Assembly (NCBI GenBank): GCA_009760885.1
Contig: CM019721.1
Span: 22,329,490-22,393,489, forward strand
Reading direction: 5' to 3'
DNA: 64,000 bases
Source of the DNA: Achatina immaculata
Taxonomy: Eukaryota; Mollusca; Gastropoda; Stylommatophora; Achatinidae
This document shows positions 55,287-64,000 of the stretch, piece after piece. The first letter of the stretch is position 1; each line of letters opens with the position of its first letter. The notes beneath the pieces are model-generated. The model saw only the letters and a program-made list of their open reading frames with translations, did not search any database and had not been told where the DNA came from. Both the position numbers and the translations under genes were made by a program.

Positions 55287-55660
55287 GTGCATCAGAGTAC
55301 AGTAAGTGTCGGTACAACTATAATGTGTGTCGGTACAGCTATAGTGTGTGTCGCTACAGCCATTGTGTGTGTCGCTACAGCCATTGTATGTGTCGGTACA
55401 GTCAATGTCTGTGTCGGTACAGCCATTGTGTGTGTCGGTACAGCCATTGTGTGTGTCGGTACAGCCATTGTGCGTGTCGGTACAGCCATTGTGTTTGTCG
55501 GTACAGTCAAGGTGTGTGTCGGTACAGCCAATGGGTGTGTTGGTACAGCCATTGTGTGTGTCGGTAAGTCAGTGTCTGTGTCGGTACAGCCATTGTATGT
55601 GTCGGTACAGTCAATGTCTGTGTCGCTACAGCCATTGTGTGTGTCGGTAGTTATTGTCTG
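55287..55660. repeat. 21-bp tandem repeat, about 17 copies
   Basis: The unit is CAGCCATTGTGTGTGTCGGT then A (7 codons). Open frames on both strands (VGTAIVC, TMAVPTH) are repeat products. Confidence 0.92.
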
Positions 55661-55729
55661 TGCATTTCATCATATTCTTGTCGTTATTTTGTGTAATTTT
55701 TGCTATGGCTATTAGGGTTTGTTAAGGCG

Positions 55730-56220
55730 GTGAAGCTGAACTGTGCTTCTCCTTAGTCATGGTCTGATATTGTTACAACTGTAATTCTCCCTAGATATTG
55801 TCTGATAATATTACAACTTTACTTCTTCATATACATTGTCTGATATTGTTACAACTGTAATTCTCCCTAGATATTGTCTGATAATATTACAACTTTACTT
55901 CTTCATATACATTGTCTGATATTGTTACAACTGTAATTCTCCCTAGATATTGTCTGATAATATTACAACTTTACTTCTTCATATACATTGTCTGATATTG
56001 TTACAACTGTAATTCTCCCTAGATATTGTCTGATAATATTACAACTTTACTTCTTCATATACATTGTCTGATATTGTTACAACTGTAATTCTCCCTAGAT
56101 ATTGTCTGATAATATTACAACTTTACTTCTTCATATACATTGTCTGATATTGTTACAACTGTACTATTCCTTAGAACTGTACTTCCCCCTTGACATGGTC
56201 TGATATTGTTCTACTGTACT
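55730..56220. repeat. 38-bp repeat arranged as a 76-bp dimeric higher-order unit, about 5.5 dimers
   Basis: Two variants alternate: CTCCCTAGATATTGTCTGAT then AATATTACAACTTTACTT, and CTTCATATACATTGTCTGAT then ATTGTTACAACTGTAATT. The dimers are nearly identical, so the dimer was the unit of recent amplification. Confidence 0.92.
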
Positions 56221-56339
56221 TCTCCGTTGACAGTGTCTGATATTGAGATAATTGTACTGTCTGTTGTCAGATATTTCTCTTTTTATTACCTTTTTATTAC
56301 ACAACCTGCATTTTATGCATGGAAGAGTTTTCCAGTCAG

Positions 56340-56610
56340 TTTTTCGATATAGTTCGTATTACGTTTTGGTAAGTTTGTCGGCATAGCTAGTGTCATGTTT
56401 TAGTCAGTTTGTCGGCATAGGTATTGTCATGTTTTAGTCAGTTATTGGCATAGCTGGTGTCATGTTTTAGTCAATTTGTTGGCATAGCTAATGTCATGTT
56501 TTAGTCAATTTGTCGGCATAGTTGGTGTCACGTTTTAGTCAATTTGTCGGCAAAGTTGGTGTCACGTTTCAGTCAATTTGTCGACGTAGCTGGTGTCACA
56601 TTTTGATCAG
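56340..56610. repeat. ~34-bp tandem repeat, about 7 copies
   Basis: The unit is about CGGCATAGCTGGTGTCATGT then TTTAGTCAATTTGT. Confidence 0.88.
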
Positions 56611-56689
56611 TATGTGAGAGTTGTAGTAGTCGATGTCATTAACATCCGTGTCAGTACGTTAGTTGTATGTATTTTGTATCAAGACCGAC

Positions 56690-56818
56690 TGGTCAATACG
56701 TAGGAGGTATGTAGCTGGTGTCATGAACGATTGGTCAGTATGTGGGCGGTATGTAGCTGGTGTCATGAACGATTGGTCAGTATGTGGGCGGTTTGTAGCT
56801 GGTGTCATGAACGACTTT
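56690..56818. repeat. 42-bp tandem repeat, 3 copies
   Basis: The unit is ATTGGTCAGTATGTGGGCGG then TATGTAGCTGGTGTCATGAACG. It shares the GTAGCTGGTGTCAT segment with the preceding array, so it is probably a derived form. Confidence 0.9.
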
Positions 56819-57112
56819 TTTCGTATTATTTTTAGAGCACAAGTCTGGGATACAACAGTAGAAATAATAGGAAATGGGTAGCCTGCGTGTGTTTGTGGAG
56901 GGGAGGGGTTTGATTTGTGTGGGGTAGTGACGCCCACTCTCTCTCTCTCTGCTGAGTTAGAAATGACGTTGTCAGGCTAAAGCAACAGTATCAACAATAA
57001 TAAATAATGATTATACTGACGTATAAAAGCACTGTTTTCTTGCTACACACAGTTTTTGCTCTTTCTTGTGGCAAATAAGAGGTTATTAGGTACATTTATG
57101 TCATAAGTTCTT
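56818..57112. other. Spacer without recognised gene
   Basis: Unique sequence with a CT microsatellite at 56937-56951; nothing else recognised. Confidence 0.45.
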
Positions 57113-57114
57113 CT

Positions 57115-57405
57115 TTCAAACTTCATGTTGTGAAGCTATAATGTGGTGAATCTTATCAAAGCTTCACACTGTGAAGCTAGAATGAAGTGAATCTTATCAA
57201 AGCTTCACACTGTGAAGCTATAATGTGGTGAATCTTATCAAAGCTTCACACTGTGAAGCTAGAATGAGGTGAATCTTATCAAAGCTTCACACTGTGAAGC
57301 TAGAATGTGGTGAATCTTATCAAAGCTTCACACTGTGAAGCTAGAATGTGGTGAATCTTATCAAAGCTTCACATTGTGAAGCTAGAATGAGATGAATCTT
57401 CATGT
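57115..57405. repeat. 41-bp tandem repeat, about 6-7 copies, each with a 19-nt palindrome
   Basis: The unit is GAATGTGGTGAATCTTATCA then AAGCTTCACACTGTGAAGCT then A. AGCTTCACA-C-TGTGAAGCT is a perfect inverted repeat in each full unit. Confidence 0.92.
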
Positions 57406-57690
57406 ATATCTTGAATATTGTGTATCTTTTTTCTTTCATTTTTTTTTCTTCTCTTAGCAGAGAAAACAATGAGCAGAGAAATAAAATCACGTGACACAGA
57501 TAAAGCGCACGAGTCTCACAACAACCTCACACTGGTACGCTGCTACTGCTTTTGTGTGTGGGTGTGAGCGTGTGCGTGTATGTGCTTCTGGCATTTATCT
57601 AATATGTTTATCTTTTACTACCGGGTGGTATGCAGTGGTTTATGTTTATTTTTGTTCGTCCTCATCGACGATTATATTTCTTTTTTCATT
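57405..57690. other. Spacer without recognised gene
   Basis: T-rich unique sequence; nothing recognised. Confidence 0.4.
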
Positions 57691-58020
57691 ACAAAGTTCC
57701 TTCACTGTTAATAACTTTTTTATTATTACAAAGTTCCCTCATTGTTGATAACTTTTTTATTATTACAAAGATCCTTTATTGTTAATAGCTTTTTTATTAT
57801 TACAAAGTTCCCTCATTGTTAATATCTTTTTTATTATTACAAAGTTCCCTCTTTGTTAATAGCTTTTTCTATGTTACAAAGTTCCCTCATTGTTAATAGC
57901 TTTTATATTATTACAAAGTTCCCTCATTGTTAATAGCTTTTATATTATTACAGAGTTCCCTCATTGTTAATACCTTTTTTATTATTACAAAATTCTCTCA
58001 TTGTTAATAGCTTTTTTCTG
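57690..58020. repeat. ~40-bp tandem repeat, about 8 copies
   Basis: The unit is ATTATTACAAAGTTCCCTCA then TTGTTAATAGCTTTTTT. Confidence 0.9.
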
Positions 58021-58335
58021 AGTGTATCTTGTGCTTCATTTCCTGATTGACAAGGAAACGCGTGCGGTTATAAATAAATAATAATAATAGCTGTGTTGAT
58101 GAAACCACGTAACATTGACAATAATTCTGCTTCAGGTAAAACGTAGACACTAGTGGACACATAAAAATAGTTCTCAGAAAGTCGTGACATGATTTTATTA
58201 TGCCGGGAATAATTCTACTGTCAGTGAAAACTTACAGTTAGTAAATATAAAACATAAACTCTTTAAATAATGAAAAGAAAAATTTCTGCAAAATTTTGTA
58301 ATAAAATCCAATTTCATTTTATGTGGTTACTATTT
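58020..58335. other. Spacer without recognised gene
   Basis: AT-rich; nothing recognised. Confidence 0.4.
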
Positions 58336-58830
58336 ATATTATGTCACTACAACAGAAATAGTATGTTACTACAGTATTCTGTATTGTTTATCAGCACAAC
58401 AGAAATAGTATGTTACTACAGTATTCTGTATTGTTTATCAGCACAACAGAAATAGTATGTTACTACAGTATTCTGTATTGTTTATCAGCACAACAGAAAT
58501 AGTATGTTACTACAGTATTCTGTATTGTTTATCAGCACAACAGAAATAGTATGTTACTACAGTATTCTGTATGTTTATCAGCACAACAGAAATAGTATGT
58601 TACTACAGTATTCTGTATGTTTATCAGCACAACAGAAATAGTATGTTACTACAGTATTCTGTATTGTTTATCAGCACAACAGAAATAGTATGTTACTACA
58701 GTATTCTGTATTGTTTATCAGCACAACAGAAATAGTATGTTACTACAGTATTCTGTATTGTTTATCAGCACAACAGAAATAGTATGTTACTACAGTATTC
58801 TGTACTGTTTATCCGCTCAATAGATATAGT
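58335..58830. repeat. 47-bp tandem repeat, about 10.5 near-identical copies
   Basis: The unit is CAGCACAACAGAAATAGTAT then GTTACTACAGTATTCTGTAT then TGTTTAT. Apart from a one-base deletion in two units the central copies are identical, and divergence is confined to the edges. Confidence 0.94.
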
Positions 58831-58927
58831 ATGCTATGCTTTTATATCACTGCAACAAAAATGGTATTCTATAGCATTCAAAGCCCCAAATATAGTTTAT
58901 ATACCACCACAACAAAACAGGTATTCT

Positions 58928-58990
58928 ACAAGGTCTGACGATTAAGTAATGGGACTGATTTTATTATGGACAAGACAAAAATGGCATGTA
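58928..58990 (+). mobile_element. Mariner-type terminal inverted repeat remnant
   Basis: CAAGGTCTGACGATTAAGTA followed by ATGGGACTG resembles the 5' terminal repeat of some mariner elements. No transposase follows; RTE-D sequence begins within about 100 bp. A likely solo end or deleted copy. Confidence 0.4.
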
Positions 58991-59069
58991 TGAAGCACAG
59001 CATGGAATCCAAAGAGGCAATCTTAATCTATGATCTGACAGCTTACCAAACAGTTCACTGCATTCAGTG

Positions 59070-60430
59070 AGGTAGAGGAGACAGATAAAGATGAATTATG
59101 GCATTCTTACAGCACAGCCATAATTACAGCAGCTAAAACAAGTGCTGGACTGCAAACAACAAACAGAAAAGCAAGGATATCAGATAACACATGGAAATCC
59201 ATCCATGAAAGACGGGCAGATTAGCCATGTTGAATGTAAAGACAGATCTTGGAAGAGATTTGACAAAAGCAACATACAAAGAACTAAACAAAAAAATAAA
59301 AAGTTCAGCTAGAAAGGATAAAAAAGAATACACGGACAATATGGCGAAAGAAGCAGAGAAGGCATAAAAAACAGGAGAAAGCAAAACTCGATATAACATA
59401 CAGAAGAGGCTAACAGATACTATTGCATCCAAAGAAAGATCAATACTTTGCAAAACTGGCACACTATTAACATCAAGTAAAGACCAAAAGCAAAGATGGG
59501 CCAAAGACTTCCAAGAAATATTTAATCGACCACACCTAAATAAATTGATAGACCTTGAAACGGACTTACCATTCCCACAACTAAATGTCAGTCTAATTGA
59601 AATTACATTGCATGAATTTGAAACAGCAGTGAGTCTAATGGCTAACAACAAAGCTGCAGGTGAAGATTAAATAACACCCGAAATGTTAAAAACTATTAAC
59701 ATTAACAACATGAACCAACTACAGAGAATATTTAATAAAGTTTGGAAAGAGAAAAAGTCCCTTCTAAATGGAAAAAAAGGAATATTTGTTAAAATACCGA
59801 AAAAAGGTCAACTTAGCGATTGCAATAACTGTCAGTAATTTCAAAAGTATTCTGCAAAGTTATTCTGAAAGGAAGTTAGAATTCGAATTGCAAAAGCAGC
59901 ATTGACCTTAAAAGATCTTGAGAACATATGGTATTCAAAATTTTTAAGCGCAAAAACCAGGTTAAGATTATTCAATTCAAATGTGATATCCACCCTCATT
60001 TATGCACATGAAAGCTGGAAAACAACTGAAGAAATAGACAAGAAATCAGGCTCTTTCGAAAACAAATGCCTAATGGAAATTCTCGGTATAAGGTGGAACT
60101 AATTCAAGAACAACGCAGAGATAAGACAGATGAGCAAATAACAACTTGTCTTATGGGTTTTCAGAAAAAGAAGATAGACATATATCGGTCATGTGATGGA
60201 AAGAAACAATCAGAGAATTACCCAAACAAACTATTAAGTGGAACACAATAGGCCGAAGAAAAAGAGGTCGACCACGGGAAACTCTAAAGAGGATATCGTT
60301 AAGAGAGGGCAGTTCAGTGGGCATAACATGCCATGATGAGATTGAATAACTCTCTGAAGACAGGAAGTCTTGGCGAACTACTATGCAATCCCTATGTGAC
60401 GTTTATCGGCACTGGAAGGGCTTAAGATGT
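59070..60430 (+). mobile_element. RTE-like retrotransposon (family D, copy 3), internally deleted
   Basis: Forward translation with many breaks covers the endonuclease-RT linker (KARISDNTWKSIHERRADLA, LTKATYKELNKKIKSS, EYTDNMAKEAE, RWAKDFQEIFNRP) and then the start of the RT (ETAVSLMANNKAAGED, FNKVWKEKK, IPKKGQLSDCNN). At about 59870 it jumps to the C-terminal region (KDLENIWYSKFLSAKTRLRL, FNSNVISTLIYAHESWKTT, RKRGRPRETLKR), so the palm with the catalytic aspartates is deleted. The 3' end at about 60430 matches copies 1 and 2. It supplies the 5' part missing from those copies. Confidence 0.8.
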
Positions 60431-61560
60431 ATATTTATCATGTAAACACGGTTAACAAAATTATTAAAACAATTTCCTTGAATACTGGGGTTTGGTTCAG
60501 ATTGTAACAAACGTAACTAAGTGCCAAGAATATATTCAGATACATATGCATATAATCAGTAATATAAATTAAGTGCATATAAAAACATACTTCCATATTA
60601 CACAAAAGAATATCAAAATCTTACATAGAACTATGTAAAGCTATGTAAAGGTGTAAACCTTCGCTGAGTTATGATTATTCATTACCATATATAACACAAT
60701 CCTAACAAAATATTTACCTAAGGGGATCGGAATTGATCGAGGGAGCCCATATCACAGCTTGAATTCATCCACATCACAAAATAGCAGCCTATACTACCCT
60801 AAAACATATTGGTTCTCATCCGGCGAATAAAATTTCTCACTTACTGTTGAACAATAACATGGCTGCCCCGATCGCTGGCCTCATACGTGCTCAACTTACA
60901 AAATTCCGACCACTTAAAATTCTATCGTCTTTTCTTTATATACTTGACTAGAGGCGGCCTACCAGAATTGCGCACTTCTGGTGCTAGCCTGTCTCTGACC
61001 AGTGGGGTTGCCAATAAACCCAGGTAGCTAATGAGCTTAATCTGTTCCCTACACTGATAGATTTTACTTCTTTGTGTGGTGTCTACAGAGAATGAAAAAA
61101 AATCTCTTGGCCGTATACTAGAGAAAAATAGTTTCTTTTCTCACAAGTCAACTATTAGCAAAAGATCAAGTTCCATTTTTAAACTCTTTCAGGTTAAGTC
61201 CAGTGTTTTATTCCAAACTGCAGTCAAATAGTTGGGCGTAGAAAATGATGAGGACAGAAAGGAGTGAGTGACAAATATAGTAATAAGAGAAATCTTACAG
61301 CTGAACAAAGCTTACACTATGCTAGAGCTGGATGCATGTCAACTTACACTCATCAGTGACGACATTTCTGTGCTATCAGCTCATACAGCTCAAGCAAGAA
61401 AAATATCTTCTGAACGATAACGTGAATGATGAATGAACAGAGTTTTAATTGTTCCGTGAGGCATGCGTAGTTGTGTATTTCGGTTTTGTTTCCTCTTTGT
61501 TCCGTAATTTTGTATGAGTTACAAATCTCACATATACACATACACGCGCATACACACACA
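60430..61560. other. Spacer without recognised gene
   Basis: Unique sequence. A TATGTAAAG duplication lies near 60630 and a CA-rich run at 61530-61560. No gene or element recognised. Confidence 0.45.
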
Positions 61561-61564
61561 TACA

Positions 61565-62990
61565 TGAGGGTGAGTCTAACCTTAATTTGTCATGGAAGTA
61601 GTAGACAGTTGTAGTACGGATATTTTATGCCATACGGCTCTAGATGTGGGTGAGGAGACATATTACTCAGCAAATCAGATCAACTATGGCTGCTACCTTG
61701 GAAGCAAGCATGAGAGAAGAATAGCCCACAGATATTCTTTCTTGGGTGGTGAAGGTGAGAAACCTGAAGATATTCATCGTAGAATGAAGAGTCAGTATGA
61801 AGACAGGTATTTGTTGCTTCAGGGACTATATGAATGGCATAGGAAATTTAAAAGTGTGGTGTCAAATTTGGTGGATGCAGTTCACTTGCATCGGTCTCTC
61901 GCTGCGAATAGATCTGACCCTTGCGTTGACGTGGAATGAATGATACTAGAAAACAGGCGATTAACAACTGATGAGGTGGCTGGAGAAGTGAAGATTAGTC
62001 ATGGCTGGGCACATCACATCATTCATAAAGTGCGTTAAAATCTCTGCCAGGTGGGTACTAAGACAACTCACTCTTGATCTGAACGAATGTCGTAAGGATA
62101 TTTGTAAAACTCCTCTTCTTGTAATTGAAAGACACTACTACGTGTAACCACTGGAGACAAATGATGGCTACATTACTTCCAGCCAGAGAAAAAGCGAGCC
62201 AGCAAGGAGTGGCCACATTCTTTCTGTCTGAAACAAAAGAAATTCTGTACAGCTCTATCAGCCGGAAAATTGATGCTCATGCTCTATGGGACTGTAAAAA
62301 TCCATTTCTGGAACACTACATGCCCATAGTAATTACTATCAGCAGTGATGTATACTATGATCTTCTTGAAAACCACTTTTTACCTACTATTAAGTCGAAA
62401 CTTCGCGGTTTGCTCACTTCTGGTATGTTGTTACAGTATGGTAAGGCACGGTCTCACACAGCACGTACAAAAGTTCGACAAATTATGGATCTGCGTTATG
62501 AGTGTCTCCCATACACCGAATATTCAGCAATCTTGCATCACGTGATTGTCATGTCTTTTTGTCCATTAAGAAGGCTCTGTGTGAGAAGTTCAAACTGGAC
62601 GAAAAGATTAGAGAGGCCGCTCATTGTTGGGTACAGAGTCAGTGTGACAAGTTCAGTCCTGACTAAAATATTAGAGAAGCCGCTCATAGTTGGATAAAGA
62701 GTCAGTGTGAGAATTTCAGTCCTTACGAAAAGATTAGAGAGGCCGCTCATATTTGGGTACAGAGTCAGTGTAAGAAGTTCAGTCTGGACGAAAAGATTAG
62801 AGAGGCCGCTCATAGTTGGCTAAAGAGTCAGTGCGAGAAGTTCAATCTGGACGAAAAGATTAGAGAGGCCGCTCATAGTTGGGTACAGAGTCAGTGTGAG
62901 AAGTTTAGTGCATACGAAAAGATTAGAGAGCCCGCTCATAGTTGAGTAATGAGTCAAACAAATTTATATTTTTCTCATGAAATCCATGCA
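61565..62990 (+). mobile_element. Mariner-family DNA transposon, decayed (copy 2)
   Basis: The forward frame 61592-61939 holds the N-terminal helix-turn-helix region (GGEGEKPEDIHRRMKSQYED, LYEWHRKFKSVVSNLVDAV). After a stop it continues MILENRRLTTDEVAGEVKIS. The frame 62125-62697 holds LWDCKNPFLEHYMP, SDVYYDLLENHFLPTIKSKL and LLQYGKARSHTARTKV, where HDN of the second catalytic site has become YGK. The third catalytic block near 62.52 kb is scrambled by frameshifts. The C-terminal helix is expanded into six 63-bp repeats (62580-62950). The family is the same as the 12-kb copy, sharing the 3' flank and the 26-bp array. Inactive. Confidence 0.85.
62580..62950 (+). repeat. 63-bp in-frame repeat, 6 copies, of the mariner C-terminal coding segment
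   Basis: Units start at 62580, 62643, 62706, 62769, 62832 and 62895, exactly 63 bp (21 codons) apart. They read CEKFNLDEKIREAAHSWVQS plus Q with substitutions. A single copy of this helix is normal at the transposase C-terminus, and the 12-kb copy has no tandem here. Confidence 0.92.
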
Positions 62991-62994
62991 TTAG

Positions 62995-63268
62995 TGAATC
63001 TGTGTCAGACCTGCACTGCACGTGGCGATGACAGACCTGCACTGTCCATGTCAGTGACACACCTTCACTGGCCTTGACGGTGATAGACATGCACTGAACG
63101 TGCCGGTGACACACCTTCATTGGCCCTGGCGGTGACAGACGTGCACTGAACGTGCTGGTGACAGACCGGCACGGAATGTGGCGGTGACAGACTTGCACAG
63201 TCCGTGGAAGTGACAGACCAGCATGGATTGTGGCGGTGACAGACCTACAATGAACGTGACGGATGCTT
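62995..63268. repeat. 26-bp minisatellite, about 10 copies (same family as 10.1-11.6 kb)
   Basis: The unit is GTGACAGACCTGCACTGAAC then GTGGCG, the reverse complement of the array at 10080-11568. It begins after a shared TCATGAAATCCATGCATTAG segment downstream of the mariner C-terminus. Confidence 0.9.
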
Positions 63269-64000
63269 TGTTGGAAGTGCTAAAGAGCTTTCGATAACAT
63301 TTGTACATTTTATTAATACAGTTTTGAGTTGCCCTTGTATAATTTCATAAAAGGTTTTGTCTAGTAGAAAATAATGTTTGTTAAAAACAGGCGCTGGTTT
63401 TAGTGTTCTGTTGCTAGGACCTTGTTTTGTTCTAAAATCACTTTCACCGTGTTATCTTTTCCTACCTTTCCTCATTTTTGTTTTGTTTTGTTTTGTTTCA
63501 AGTTTTCCAAATGCCGCTTTGTCTCCATGTTTTCAAAATTACAGTTATATTTGGACAATTTTAATTTGAAGTTGAATGCCTTACTGTGTTTTTTATTAAA
63601 AATGATGTAAAGTAGTATCACTATTTTTAAGTGATAAGTTACCGAGATTGTGTGTGCTACTGCTTTATGAGTTTAAGTGGAGTAAGTTATAATCAATTTG
63701 ACTGTTGAATCTGATAGTATAAGCAATTGTTTCTTTGATATACGCAGGGAAATAAACACACTCAGGCACACAACTCCAACTTAGATCACAGCAGCACAGT
63801 ATGAGAACCTCTGACATTTCCGAGACACAACCACAGATAACATCGTGTAGTGGCTTGACAAGATGTGAAGTACAAAACAAGTTTTACTAATGAGTACTAA
63901 TATTAGGTGACATGATGTGAAGAATGTTAAACAATAGGTACAGTTGGGCTTCACCCCCAGCAAGACAGAAGTTTGCCATTTGGAAAGTGGATGCTCTACA
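63268..64000. other. Right edge of window, no recognised gene
   Basis: Contains a (TTTTG)n run near 63478-63498. Sequence just after the array may be the distal end of the mariner, but no terminal repeat was identified. Confidence 0.4.

Overview
This window is repeat-dense eukaryotic (metazoan) DNA. I found no host protein gene I can support, no tRNA, no CRISPR array and no prokaryote-style gene. It is built from decayed retrotransposons, mariner-family DNA transposons and more than twenty tandem-repeat (minisatellite) arrays, often nested in one another. The one clearly host-derived segment is a fragment of the 5' end of the nuclear ribosomal RNA unit. Its 18S sequence reads like a lophotrochozoan, and mollusc is my best guess. 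The mix of RTE-like non-LTR elements, Penelope-like elements (PLEs), mariners and long minisatellites suits a mollusc such as a cephalopod. The organism call is inference.

Layout. 0-3 kb: fragments of several RTE-like retrotransposons. 3.9-9.6 kb: one 40-bp satellite-like array. 10.1-12.9 kb: a reverse-strand mariner whose 3' side carries a 26-bp array. 12.9-17.4 kb: more arrays and a near-perfect 41-bp hairpin. 17.4-22.8 kb: RTE-like family A, a CR1/L2-like fragment and another RTE-like relic. 23.6-26.7 kb: a 3.1-kb structure with ~400-bp inverted arms made of tandem repeats. 26.7 kb: a mariner 3' end. 28.1-30.7 kb: an RTE-A copy containing a nested (GAA)n-tailed element. 31.3-36.4 kb: arrays, one split by a 2-kb chimera of pre-rRNA 5' end plus the same (GAA)n-tailed element. 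36.4-42.5 kb: two Penelope-like insertions, an RTE relic and arrays. 42.5-47.5 kb: four RTE-A pieces, a SINE candidate and an internally deleted RTE-B. 48.7-49.3 kb: a 28-bp array. 50.0-55.1 kb: a Penelope-like element whose linker-coding segment has expanded into ~2.9 kb of 47/48-bp repeats. 55.3-58.8 kb: arrays. 59-60.4 kb: an RTE-D relic. 61.6-63.3 kb: a second mariner of the 12-kb type, again followed by the 26-bp array.

Two themes stand out. First, several minisatellites are amplified segments of transposon coding sequence. They affect the Penelope linker, the mariner C-terminus, two different RTE C-terminal motifs, and the YADD catalytic segment of an RTE (two copies). Second, a non-autonomous (GAA)n-tailed element exists both as a 5'-truncated copy and as a copy headed by the 5' external transcribed spacer plus the first ~221 nt of 18S rRNA. 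That copy has probable target-site duplications, which suggests retrotransposition of a Pol I-derived transcript or template switching onto pre-rRNA.

All copies are broken by stops, frameshifts, truncations or deletions. The longest open frames (444 codons at 15370-16704 on the reverse strand; 356 codons at 51733-52803) are products of tandem repetition and are not called as genes.
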